DNA of 13,330 nucleotides. It comes from CAXBID01 sp049791475. Its GTDB lineage: Bacteria; Bacteroidota; Bacteroidia; Flavobacteriales; Flavobacteriaceae. Location of the stretch: NCBI GenBank assembly GCA_049791475.1, contig JBAQZZ010000272.1:1-13330 (forward strand), given 5' to 3'. This document shows positions 1-6,786 of the stretch, in pieces; position 1 is the stretch's first letter, and every line of letters starts with the position of its first letter. A program made the translations under genes and the position numbers. Below the pieces are notes generated by a model. That model saw only the letters and a list, made by a program, of their open reading frames with translations. It was not told the origin of the DNA and did not search any database.

Positions 1-46
1 CCTATCGGCACCTCCCCTTAAAAAAAGGGGAGGAGTTATTAAGGTG
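1..46. repeat. Dispersed hairpin repeat, left copy
   Basis: This 46-bp sequence recurs at 13285-13330 in the same orientation with 44 of 46 bases identical. It contains a GC-rich hairpin: CCTCCCCTT (11-19) pairs with AAGGGGAGG (25-33) around an A-rich loop, and an outer CACC (9-12) can pair with GGTG (43-46). It stands out strongly from the AT-rich background. Its form resembles short intergenic palindromic repeats that I recall as common in Flavobacteriaceae genomes. That it is dispersed genome-wide is an inference; only two copies are visible here. Confidence 0.8.
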
Positions 47-373
47 CTCATTTTTAATGATTTGAACTTCTTATTTAAAATTTTGTCATGTACTGAATCT
101 TTTTTTAGAAAAAAATTTTAACGCCCTTTTCTAAAACAATTAACCTAATATTTTTAAGAACTATCGCTTTAAGACTACTGCCTTTTTTAGCGGCTGCAAA
201 CATACAACCCTTTTTATATTTAATCATAACTTTTTTTGCCTTTTTTTTATCCCTTTTTTTAAAACCGCTTAAACCACTTATTTACTGTGTTTTATATCAC
301 AACCTTTTATTAACATTATCGAATATTGTGGAACTTTATGCGGGATTGTGGAATGTTCGTGCCGGTTTTTGTC
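47..373. other. AT-rich non-coding stretch
   Basis: No convincing gene is visible. The stretch is rich in T runs. It contains a -7-like box on the minus strand (197-204) and a small direct repeat ATTGTGGAA at 325-333 and 345-353. It may be the upstream region of a gene beyond the left edge. Confidence 0.5.
197..204 (-). promoter_or_regulatory. Candidate Bacteroidetes -7 box reading out of the left edge
   Basis: On the minus strand the sequence is TATGTTTG, a full match to the Bacteroidetes housekeeping -7 consensus TAnnTTTG. It is followed by CAGCCGC, a context I have often seen downstream of such boxes. No good -33 element (TTTG) is visible 17-21 bp upstream. Transcription would run leftwards through the AT-rich stretch and the terminal repeat. 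No gene is visible there, so the target would be a small RNA or a gene outside the window. Confidence 0.3.
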
Positions 374-397
374 GCGCTAAGGCGCTAAGGCGCAAAG
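374..397. repeat. GCGCTAAGG-type short tandem repeat
   Basis: Two consecutive copies of a unit reading GCGCTAAG(G) are followed by a partial variant GCGCAAAG. Similar GCGC(T/A)AAG(G) motifs are common intergenic repeats in Bacteroidetes genomes. It lies just left of the heptamer array and is part of the same repeat cluster. Confidence 0.5.
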
Positions 398-435
398 TTA
401 CCCTTGCGGATTGTTGTTGTTCTTTGGGGAGTAAT

Positions 436-533
436 GACTGCTGACCGAAGACCGAAGACTGCTGACTGAAGACCGAAGACTGTTGACTGAAAACTGCCGA
501 CCGAAGACTGAATACTGAAGACCGAAGACTGTT
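436..533. repeat. Heptanucleotide tandem array, 14 units
   Basis: Fourteen consecutive 7-bp units can be read without a phase break. The consensus is GACTGAA or GACCGAA, with variants such as GACTGCT, GACTGTT and AACTGCC. Because 7 is not a multiple of 3, every reading frame gives a 7-residue periodic peptide; on the minus strand this is of the SSVFSQQ type. That open frame (336-563, minus strand) is low-complexity and is best regarded as a by-product of the repeat. Similar degenerate heptamer arrays occur between genes in other Flavobacteriaceae. Confidence 0.85.
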
Positions 534-540
534 GATCGTC

Positions 541-710
541 CGCGTTAGGGATTGCAGCGGCATCCTTTTTTGGGCTTATCTATTATGTTTGGTTTAAAAA
601 CTTATCTTATATATATAGAAAAAAAACTTGATGGGGTACTGAAACATATTCAGCACAAAAAAGATATAGCGGAAAGCCCGACCCCGACCTTTTGGGAGGG
701 GGAACGCCCG
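541..710. repeat. GCGTTAGGG-type intergenic repeat element
   Basis: The left end reads GCGTTAGGGATTGCAGCGG followed by a CATCCTTTTTT tract. The right end reads AAAAAAGATATAGCGGAAAG followed by a GC-rich hairpin (about 682-703) whose arms contain CCCC and GGGG. The T6 and A6 tracts of the two ends can pair, so the element may fold as one long stem. I recognise these end motifs as a widespread intergenic repeat of Flavobacteria, where they lie between genes with a variable centre. It ends 10 bp beyond the stop codon of the porin gene, so the GC hairpin could also help terminate that transcript. Confidence 0.55.
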
Positions 711-720
711 AATATTTAAA

Positions 721-2757
721 CTAAAGAAAGAAATTCCAAACGACACCGAAACGCACTGTAAAGTCTCGGTAAGGATTATTGGGTGCCGAGAAATAATCAT
801 ATCCAGTAAAGGCTGAATTGAAATGTTCGGCTTTTAGATAGATTCTGGTTTGCCGGATTTTGGCATTTAAAAAGAAATCTAAACGGGGAAAGCCTCCAAA
901 TTCTTCATCAGTTTGCACATAAAACTCTGCCAAAACGGGATCGTAGGCATTCATATTATATGTAGTGAAGTAATTTAAGGTTACGCCTGTTTGTAAATAC
1001 ATGGCTTTTTTAAATATATGACTTGAGAAATATAGTGTATTACGCAGCGTAATTTGCGGTACATTTAATGTGCTATCGGAGTCTTTTACGTTTTGATACA
1101 ACACGGTATTATCTAACGCGAACTTGCCAAATTTGATTTCTTTCTGCGCTTTTACCCTTAGATAGTTTATTGTACCGTTGTTTTGAAATGGCTTTATGGG
1201 ACTAACTTCGCCGATAGCAATTCCTGTATCATCTTTTTTAAAATACGCATAATCGCTTATGGTAGAATAATCGGCACTTATATTGGCTATTTTTTTTGAT
1301 TTTAACTGAAATGCCAGTTGTTGGGTTTCGGTATTATTAAAATTAGTTTGCCAATTGTAATTTATATAATCACTTTGATACAATAAAAAATTATAATTAG
1401 GTGCTTTAGAGCTATGATTTATTGAAGCGATGGCCTGTATATCATCATTTAATTTAAAACTTGCTTGAGCTTTTATGAAATTACCATCAAAATCGCCAGA
1501 TATATTTAAGCCTATTTCACCTTGTAAATCGAATCCTTTATATTGTTTATGGTATTTACCTCCTGCTGAAAAAATATCGCCTTTTAACCTGTTTGTAATT
1601 CTGGTTTCATCTTCTAACTGAACAACTTTATCGTAACCATAATTATAGTTGGTATTACTTATGTTAAATTGTAAATCGCCTACAATATTATTACTATAAT
1701 TTAATTGAAGTTGATTATAGAAATTTTCTAAGGTTGCCCTATCTTTTAACCCTGAGCTTTTAAAAGCAGACCCGAAAATACTGGTAGCAGCACTTGTTTG
1801 GTCGTATTGAAAATATTTATCTTCAAAAGATATAATGTGACCTATATTTAGTTTGTTTTTAGAGAGCGAATCTTTCTTATTAATAACACTGTAATCATGT
1901 TCTAAATGAAAACGCTTACCTACTAATATACTTTCGGCATTTTCAAAATTTACTTCTAAAATGGACCGATCGAGAAATTCTTCAGCTCCTTCAATAAAGT
2001 TTGTAACACTTTCATCTTGTAATCCTCCATTTTCTTGATTTAACAAATCTTGAGTTACTATATGCCCTCTAACATTATACCTATTGTTTTTGGTTCTATA
2101 ATTAGATGTAAACCTAAAATTACCTGTACTTGTTAAAAGGTTTTGATATTTACCCAAAGAACGTAAACCTTTATAAGCTATAGAAAAATTAAACTGCGGC
2201 GTTGTGTTTACCGTAAAAAATGAATCGGCTAGTTGCCCCTGCTCGAAAGCGGTTTTAAAAAAAAGTTCGGTTAGAGGTGTTGGCACACGGTAGTAATTAA
2301 TATCTTCAATTTCCATGTAATTGAAATGTCTGGCTCGAGCCCCGAAACTTGGCATTAAGCTGGTGTTTTCAAACTCATAGGTAAGACTATTGTAGGTTTG
2401 TCCTAGATTTGAAAATGGCATAAGCCCGAAATTGTCTTTTCTTAGGTAATTGAATTTGTATTCTTTTTGAATGGTCAGGGTCGTATCTACAAACGTTGTA
2501 TCGTTTTTGTGGGAGATGATTTGGTAGTCTTGAATTTTGGCTTTTTTGTCTTTGGAATCTTTAGGATCTAATTTGTCTAAAAGGTTTTTTTTTTGTTTAA
2601 TAACTGAATTTTCTCTACTTAAGGCTGCTAAAGAATCATTAGTGTTTCCTTTAACCCTATTTTTAGAAGTACTCGAATCTTCTTTCTTTACAAGCTTTTC
2701 TTGTGCATTTAAAAAAAAACTAAACAAAAAAAGCAAAACTAAAAACAATACTCTCAT
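721..2757 (-). CDS. Putative outer-membrane porin (Porin_10 type)
   Basis: It encodes a 678-residue protein with an N-terminal signal peptide (hydrophobic core followed by LNAQ, cleavage predicted about residue 19). A short charged, low-complexity Lys/Ser/Asp linker follows. The rest is a long region of alternating hydrophobic/aromatic and polar residues typical of an outer-membrane beta-barrel, ending WNFFL. The segment around HKNDTTFVDTTLTIQKEYKF, then the GARARHFNYMEIEDINYYRV and LTELFFKTAFEQGQLAD motifs, match the flavobacterial 'putative porin' family (Pfam Porin_10) as I remember it. Size is normal for that family. I prefer the ATG at 2757 over a GTG 15 bp upstream, because the GTG overlaps a -7 promoter box. 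The gene has its own promoter and lies behind the terminator of the import operon, so it is probably a neighbour rather than a member. Substrate is unknown. Confidence 0.83.
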   Translation of the reverse strand: MRVLFLVLLFLFSFFLNAQEKLVKKEDSSTSKNRVKGNTNDSLAALSRENSVIKQKKNLLDKLDPKDSKDKKAKIQDYQIISHKNDTTFVDTTLTIQKEYKFNYLRKDNFGLMPFSNLGQTYNSLTYEFENTSLMPSFGARARHFNYMEIEDINYYRVPTPLTELFFKTAFEQGQLADSFFTVNTTPQFNFSIAYKGLRSLGKYQNLLTSTGNFRFTSNYRTKNNRYNVRGHIVTQDLLNQENGGLQDESVTNFIEGAEEFLDRSILEVNFENAESILVGKRFHLEHDYSVINKKDSLSKNKLNIGHIISFEDKYFQYDQTSAATSIFGSAFKSSGLKDRATLENFYNQLQLNYSNNIVGDLQFNISNTNYNYGYDKVVQLEDETRITNRLKGDIFSAGGKYHKQYKGFDLQGEIGLNISGDFDGNFIKAQASFKLNDDIQAIASINHSSKAPNYNFLLYQSDYINYNWQTNFNNTETQQLAFQLKSKKIANISADYSTISDYAYFKKDDTGIAIGEVSPIKPFQNNGTINYLRVKAQKEIKFGKFALDNTVLYQNVKDSDSTLNVPQITLRNTLYFSSHIFKKAMYLQTGVTLNYFTTYNMNAYDPVLAEFYVQTDEEFGGFPRLDFFLNAKIRQTRIYLKAEHFNSAFTGYDYFSAPNNPYRDFTVRFGVVWNFFL

Positions 2758-2771
2758 TAAAAAAATTTTCA

Positions 2772-2802
2772 CAAATGTAATTATAAAAATAATTCACGCA
2801 GA
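2772..2802 (-). promoter_or_regulatory. Promoter of the putative porin gene
   Basis: On the minus strand TACATTTG (2772-2779) matches TAnnTTTG exactly. A weak -33 element TCTG (2799-2802) lies 19 bp upstream. The expected start of transcription is only about 8-11 bp before the ATG at 2757, giving a very short leader. The alternative GTG start (2770-2772) overlaps the box and would not be on the transcript. Confidence 0.6.
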
Positions 2803-2814
2803 TATTATAATACA

Positions 2815-2850
2815 TAAAAAAGCCGCACATATAATAAAATACAAGCGGCT
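2815..2850 (-). terminator. Intrinsic terminator of the susCD-type operon
   Basis: Reading leftwards, AGCCGC (2845-2850) pairs with GCGGCT (2821-2826), and weaker TTGTAT/ATATGT pairing extends the stem inside. The stem runs directly into six T residues. It begins about 28 bp after the stop codon of the DUF4302-type lipoprotein gene, the last gene of the operon, and lies upstream of the porin promoter. Confidence 0.8.
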
Positions 2851-2877
2851 GAATTAAAATTATTGATTATATGCAGT

Positions 2878-4317
2878 CTAGCCTGGGCAGCAAATATATC
2901 CGTATATTCTTGCCGTTGGATTATCTACACTTGTCATGGTTGCCGATAAGTTTGGAAAATTGAAAGTTGTTCCATCAAGTGATGATGAATAAGAACCTTC
3001 TGTCGTGATTATTAAACCTGCTTCACTTGTGTAAAAATCTATTAAAGATTGGGCTTGAGTTTCTATTAAAGCTCCATTTGCATTTCCTGGCCCTTCATAT
3101 TCTAAAAAAAGCTTGTTATCAACAATATTTGTACTTGCCCCAAAACAAAACGTGTAACCAAAACCCTCAGTATCAAAAATCCTTAGTCTTCCCTGACAAA
3201 AGCTACCATCATCATTAAAATCAAATCTAAAGTCTACATAATTTACAACAACTTCAAAACCATAATCAGCTATAGCATTTTGATTTATTTCATCCAAAAT
3301 AGCTTGATAACCTAACGAGTTAAGTGGACTGGCACCATAACGTTCCTTCCACCATACTAATAATATTGAATTATCCGTAAGTTCTTCTATTTCAGAAATA
3401 TCATTGGTAATTATTGGTGGTTCATTACTAAATAGAATAGTTGCGGTAGTTCCATTTACAGTAGATATATAACTATTATTATCTACATCATACAAAAATT
3501 CAGTATAAAACTCACCTTCAAACTCTAAAGCTGGGCTTATTCTTAATCCGTCTGCAGTAAACAACATTCCAAATTCAAATTCTGTAACACTGCCATCGGC
3601 AAATTTTACTCTTGGTGTAGCATATAAAATATCAGGCTTATAGTTAAGATTAAACTTTGAAATCCCATCTGCGTTTTCAATTCTTAATATCTGAAAAACA
3701 GACCTTTCAGCACTAGGCAAAAAAGCATTTCGACGATCTAATGTTTTATTAACGCCTGCAATACTCTCTGTATCAAAATCCGTGAAATTTGTTGGTGTTA
3801 AAATCAATGTAGCGGTGTCTTTATTTCTTACATCCCTAAATGTTAAAACTCCATCATCATTACTAAAATATTGAAAAACAGACGTACCATAAAATCCTTG
3901 TGGGGCTGGTCTGCCATTAATAATCTCAACTACAGTTTCTGGATCGGTTGCTTTAGTAATATGGTTTCGTGTGGTAAACACGAGCTCAACTGTGGTACCT
4001 AAACTTATTTCATAACTGGAATTAGCCAAATCTATATCGCTATCAAAATCTGACGTTTGTCTGACAGTGCCATCTGCATTAAATTTCATAAAAATTGTAA
4101 ATCCACCACGTTGGTCATTTTTTGTAAAATATTCTGCTTTGTAGCCATTATTAGTTGGCCCAAGCAATAAGGATTGAAGTTCATCCATTCTATTATCTAC
4201 TCTAACCGACGGAGCCTCATTAAATAATTCATTATTATCATCGTTACAGGAAACAGAAATGAATGCTATAAGGGTAATGACTAAATATGATTTTTTGAAA
4301 ATATTTTTCATCTTCAT
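2878..4317 (-). CDS. DUF4302-type surface lipoprotein
   Basis: It encodes a 479-residue lipoprotein. The signal peptide ends in FISVSC with Cys24 as the lipid-modified residue, followed by NDDNNE; acidic residues after the Cys favour transport to the cell surface in Bacteroidetes. Residues about 38-95 (RMDELQSLLL, GYKAEYF, GGFTIFMKFNADGTV) match the start of DUF4302 proteins as I know them, a family of unknown function found next to SusC/SusD and HExxH lipoproteins. The remainder is beta-rich and Asn/Asp-rich, fitting a ligand-binding or surface-display role by inference only. The C-terminus is unusual: it ends YGYICCPG with a vicinal Cys pair. It is the last gene of the operon, 35 bp after the metallohydrolase gene and followed by a terminator. 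A start two codons in (Met3) is equally possible. Confidence 0.75.
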   Translation of the reverse strand: MKMKNIFKKSYLVITLIAFISVSCNDDNNELFNEAPSVRVDNRMDELQSLLLGPTNNGYKAEYFTKNDQRGGFTIFMKFNADGTVRQTSDFDSDIDLANSSYEISLGTTVELVFTTRNHITKATDPETVVEIINGRPAPQGFYGTSVFQYFSNDDGVLTFRDVRNKDTATLILTPTNFTDFDTESIAGVNKTLDRRNAFLPSAERSVFQILRIENADGISKFNLNYKPDILYATPRVKFADGSVTEFEFGMLFTADGLRISPALEFEGEFYTEFLYDVDNNSYISTVNGTTATILFSNEPPIITNDISEIEELTDNSILLVWWKERYGASPLNSLGYQAILDEINQNAIADYGFEVVVNYVDFRFDFNDDGSFCQGRLRIFDTEGFGYTFCFGASTNIVDNKLFLEYEGPGNANGALIETQAQSLIDFYTSEAGLIITTEGSYSSSLDGTTFNFPNLSATMTSVDNPTARIYGYICCPG

Positions 4318-4352
4318 AATGTTTAATTTTTATATTTTTTAAGTTCTTTTAA

Positions 4353-5231
4353 TTAGTTAGTCAAATCAACCAGAGCTTGGTAAGTTAACACTTGTAGTTC
4401 ATAAAAATCAATATCAAAGTTTTCTTCATAGTACGCTACTACTAATTGCTCTTTTTCTCTAATATACCCTCTAGCTTGGGCACTCGCTATTCCATCTACG
4501 AGTTCATCGAAGTCTGATTTTGATCGCACCAACATTTGGGCTATCATTTCAACAAAGTCCTCACTAGGTTGGCTAGCAGCATACGCCGTTATGTAACCTA
4601 ATTCTCTAGCTTGTGTATTAGACCTATCTGCCCATGACGATGTATAATTTGCGGGATTTACTAAGTTGAAAACTGGATCAAAAGGGATGTTTTGGTTTAA
4701 AATATGACCGTATTCATGATGAATTGTTGAAATAGGAGACACTATACTCCTAAGATTATTACCGTAATCAATTAATTCATAATCCAATTCGTCAACATTA
4801 AATAAGGTAATTCTAGCTCCGGCTTCTGCAATACCTAAAGTTATAGATTGTCCGCCAGGGTTGTAGTTAAAGCCTCCAGAGATTACAAACTCTCTTGGCG
4901 CAATGTTTTTTATGAAATTTTCGCCTCCCAATGTATTATAGGGCTCTATCCATACTTTAGTTAGCGCATTAGCGATAGGCATTACATTTTCTTCAAAAGG
5001 TGGATGTAAAAAACGATCAACATCGGTATCATTTATATTCCACTTGTACCTAATCTCAATATTATATTGTTCAACAAAATTTTCACGTAACCAAATATCC
5101 AAACTATTTAGGATTGGTGCTGAAATATCTATCTGGCTTTCGGTAATACTATCTTCTTCATTTCCACAAGAACTAGCAATAGTACCAGTGAGCAATGTAA
5201 CTAGTATAAATTTAAAATATTTACTTTTCAT
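4353..5231 (-). CDS. Substrate import-associated zinc metallohydrolase lipoprotein
   Basis: It encodes a 292-residue lipoprotein. The signal peptide ends TIASSC (Cys22) and is followed by GNEED, consistent with surface export. The zinc site is visible as HEYGH at residues 172-176, a HExxH motif with the general-base Glu173. A likely third ligand lies about 50 residues on in QPSEDFVEMIAQ (Glu224 or Glu228), as in gluzincin-type peptidases. Architecture and setting match the family 'substrate import-associated zinc metallohydrolase lipoprotein' (TIGR04549; Pfam Peptidase_Mx1 as I recall), whose members are encoded next to SusC/SusD pairs. Its likely role is to cleave a peptide or other amide/ester-linked substrate at the cell surface before import; neither specificity nor activity can be read from the sequence. 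It lies 33 bp after susD and 35 bp before the DUF4302-type gene. Confidence 0.85.
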   Translation of the reverse strand: MKSKYFKFILVTLLTGTIASSCGNEEDSITESQIDISAPILNSLDIWLRENFVEQYNIEIRYKWNINDTDVDRFLHPPFEENVMPIANALTKVWIEPYNTLGGENFIKNIAPREFVISGGFNYNPGGQSITLGIAEAGARITLFNVDELDYELIDYGNNLRSIVSPISTIHHEYGHILNQNIPFDPVFNLVNPANYTSSWADRSNTQARELGYITAYAASQPSEDFVEMIAQMLVRSKSDFDELVDGIASAQARGYIREKEQLVVAYYEENFDIDFYELQVLTYQALVDLTN

Positions 5232-5264
5232 GATTATCTGTAATAATTTTATTCAGTTATAATT

Positions 5265-6773
5265 TTATCTTGGGTTTGCTTCTATACCAAAGGATTGTGC
5301 GTCAGTAGGAATTTGTAGTGCCCGTCTTTCATCACCTTTTGGAAGGGAAATAGTTTCAGTAATAAGACCACTTGCATTGACTATGGGGTGATCAACTACC
5401 ATATCATGCCGTTTAATATCGAGCCAACGGATTCCTTCATTATATAAAATAGTGCGCTTCATAGTTAAAACCGCATTAATATATGGTAATGCCTCAGCAG
5501 GTAACGTATAAAATGGTGTGTATAGTGTGGGGTCAGACACTTCAAAAACCGTTCTTAATTGTGCATCTGATAGGACATCAGCAGCACCGTAGTCTTCGAG
5601 TTTAGTAGAGTACGATAAATTGATATCTGCAAGTGCGTTATCATATTGTTCTAACATGGCATATGCTTCTGCTCTATTCAATAACACTTCATCGGTAGAT
5701 ATTAAGATAAACGTTGCAAATGCTTCACCAATTCCTGCAGCTTGATTAGTGACTCTAAAATACTCATTAATTTTTAGAGCTGTAAGGCCAAGGTCTCCAT
5801 CACCAACTATAAATAATGGGTAGTCCCAAAAACTACCATTCCCATTATTACCAAATAACTCACGTTGTAGTGAACGACTTAATTGGTACCTAGCCCTTGC
5901 ACTAAAACGTGTATAAGTTGAAGCACCTGAGACAAGCAAAAGGTTAGCAGGCTCTAGGGAAGATGTATAGAGCTGTCTTAAATTGGCCCCGGGCACATTT
6001 GTATAAAAACCATTTATGTTTCTTAACTGCGTAACGGGACTTGTCCCCAAAGCTAAAGTGCTAAAATCAATTACTTTTTGCCACTCACCTTTATGTAAAT
6101 AAAACCTTGATGCAAATGCATTTGCAGCCTCCTTGGTAAAGTGAAAAGCATCTACTTCGTAATTGTTCTCAATTAAAGGTAACCCATTAGTTAAATCGTT
6201 TTCTATATTTACATACACGTCTTCAATGCTGGCTCTAGAATAAGACCCCAAAAGCACTGTCTCTGGCTCAGTAACATAAGGTATTCCCAAATCTGAAGCA
6301 GCTGTTGCAGGGTTATAAGCTTTTGAAAAAATACTGACCAACATAAAATGGGCATAGGCTCTACATACCAAGGCTTCACCTTTTTGAGCGTCGAACTCTT
6401 CGCCGCCTCCTAGTTCTTCAATAGACTTTAAAGCTTGATTGGCTTGAGCAATTGCTGCATAGGCCGCATTCCAATAGTTGGTAGGTGTATCCTCATCAAT
6501 ATCATTTAAATCTCTCCAAAAGTACATTTCTTCATTAATCCTATTATCAACTAATGCTGCAGGCCCTTTATCTCTAGCATTGTCAGACATAGGTTCTAAA
6601 AAAGGCACATAACCCGCTTCTGGATAAGCAGCTACTAATAGCTGAGAAATCTTTTCTTTTGTATCTATGAATGTCCTGTTATCTGGAGTTTCTTCGAGAA
6701 TATCATTACATGCTGTCAATAAAGATATTAACACAATAATTAAAAACTTAGAATTTAATTTATAATTTTTCAT
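5265..6773 (-). CDS. SusD/RagB-family nutrient-binding outer-membrane lipoprotein
   Basis: It encodes a 502-residue protein. The lipoprotein signal ends LISLLTAC (Cys22), followed by NDILEETPDNR, the usual start of SusD proteins. The N-terminal half carries the helical TPR-like region (for example NYWNAAYAAIAQANQAL, CRAYAHFMLVSIFSKAYNPA). The C-terminal SusD_RagB region has KRTILYNEGIRWLDIKRHDM at about residue 439, and the protein ends IPTDAQSFGIEANPR, corresponding to the P-x(n)-NP ending of the family. Length is typical. It caps the SusC barrel as the substrate-binding lid. I chose Met at 6773 over an in-frame Met 27 bp upstream, because the longer start would overlap the susC-type gene and add nine residues before a normal lipoprotein signal. 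The gap to the upstream transporter gene is 13 bp, so the two are surely co-transcribed. Confidence 0.93.
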   Translation of the reverse strand: MKNYKLNSKFLIIVLISLLTACNDILEETPDNRTFIDTKEKISQLLVAAYPEAGYVPFLEPMSDNARDKGPAALVDNRINEEMYFWRDLNDIDEDTPTNYWNAAYAAIAQANQALKSIEELGGGEEFDAQKGEALVCRAYAHFMLVSIFSKAYNPATAASDLGIPYVTEPETVLLGSYSRASIEDVYVNIENDLTNGLPLIENNYEVDAFHFTKEAANAFASRFYLHKGEWQKVIDFSTLALGTSPVTQLRNINGFYTNVPGANLRQLYTSSLEPANLLLVSGASTYTRFSARARYQLSRSLQRELFGNNGNGSFWDYPLFIVGDGDLGLTALKINEYFRVTNQAAGIGEAFATFILISTDEVLLNRAEAYAMLEQYDNALADINLSYSTKLEDYGAADVLSDAQLRTVFEVSDPTLYTPFYTLPAEALPYINAVLTMKRTILYNEGIRWLDIKRHDMVVDHPIVNASGLITETISLPKGDERRALQIPTDAQSFGIEANPR

Positions 6774-6786
6774 ACAATATATATAT

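Noticed and set aside
50..80. Possible tRNA on the minus strand, suggested by GTTCAAATC
   Set aside because: The flanking bases do not form a T stem, and no acceptor, anticodon or D arm can be placed.
436..533. CRISPR array
   Set aside because: Units are 7 bp, adjacent and degenerate, with no spacers and no cas genes nearby.
336..563. 75-residue minus-strand open frame with SSVFSQQ-type periodicity
   Set aside because: The periodicity is produced by the 7-bp tandem DNA array and adjoining repeats; there is no signal, domain or promoter to support a gene.
594..800. 68-residue minus-strand open frame
   Set aside because: It overlaps the 3' end of the porin gene in another frame and runs through the intergenic repeat; no recognisable protein feature.
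2537..2857. 106-residue plus-strand open frame across the porin 5' end
   Set aside because: It lies antisense to the porin signal peptide region and the operon terminator; its hydrophobic and Lys-rich parts mirror those sequences.
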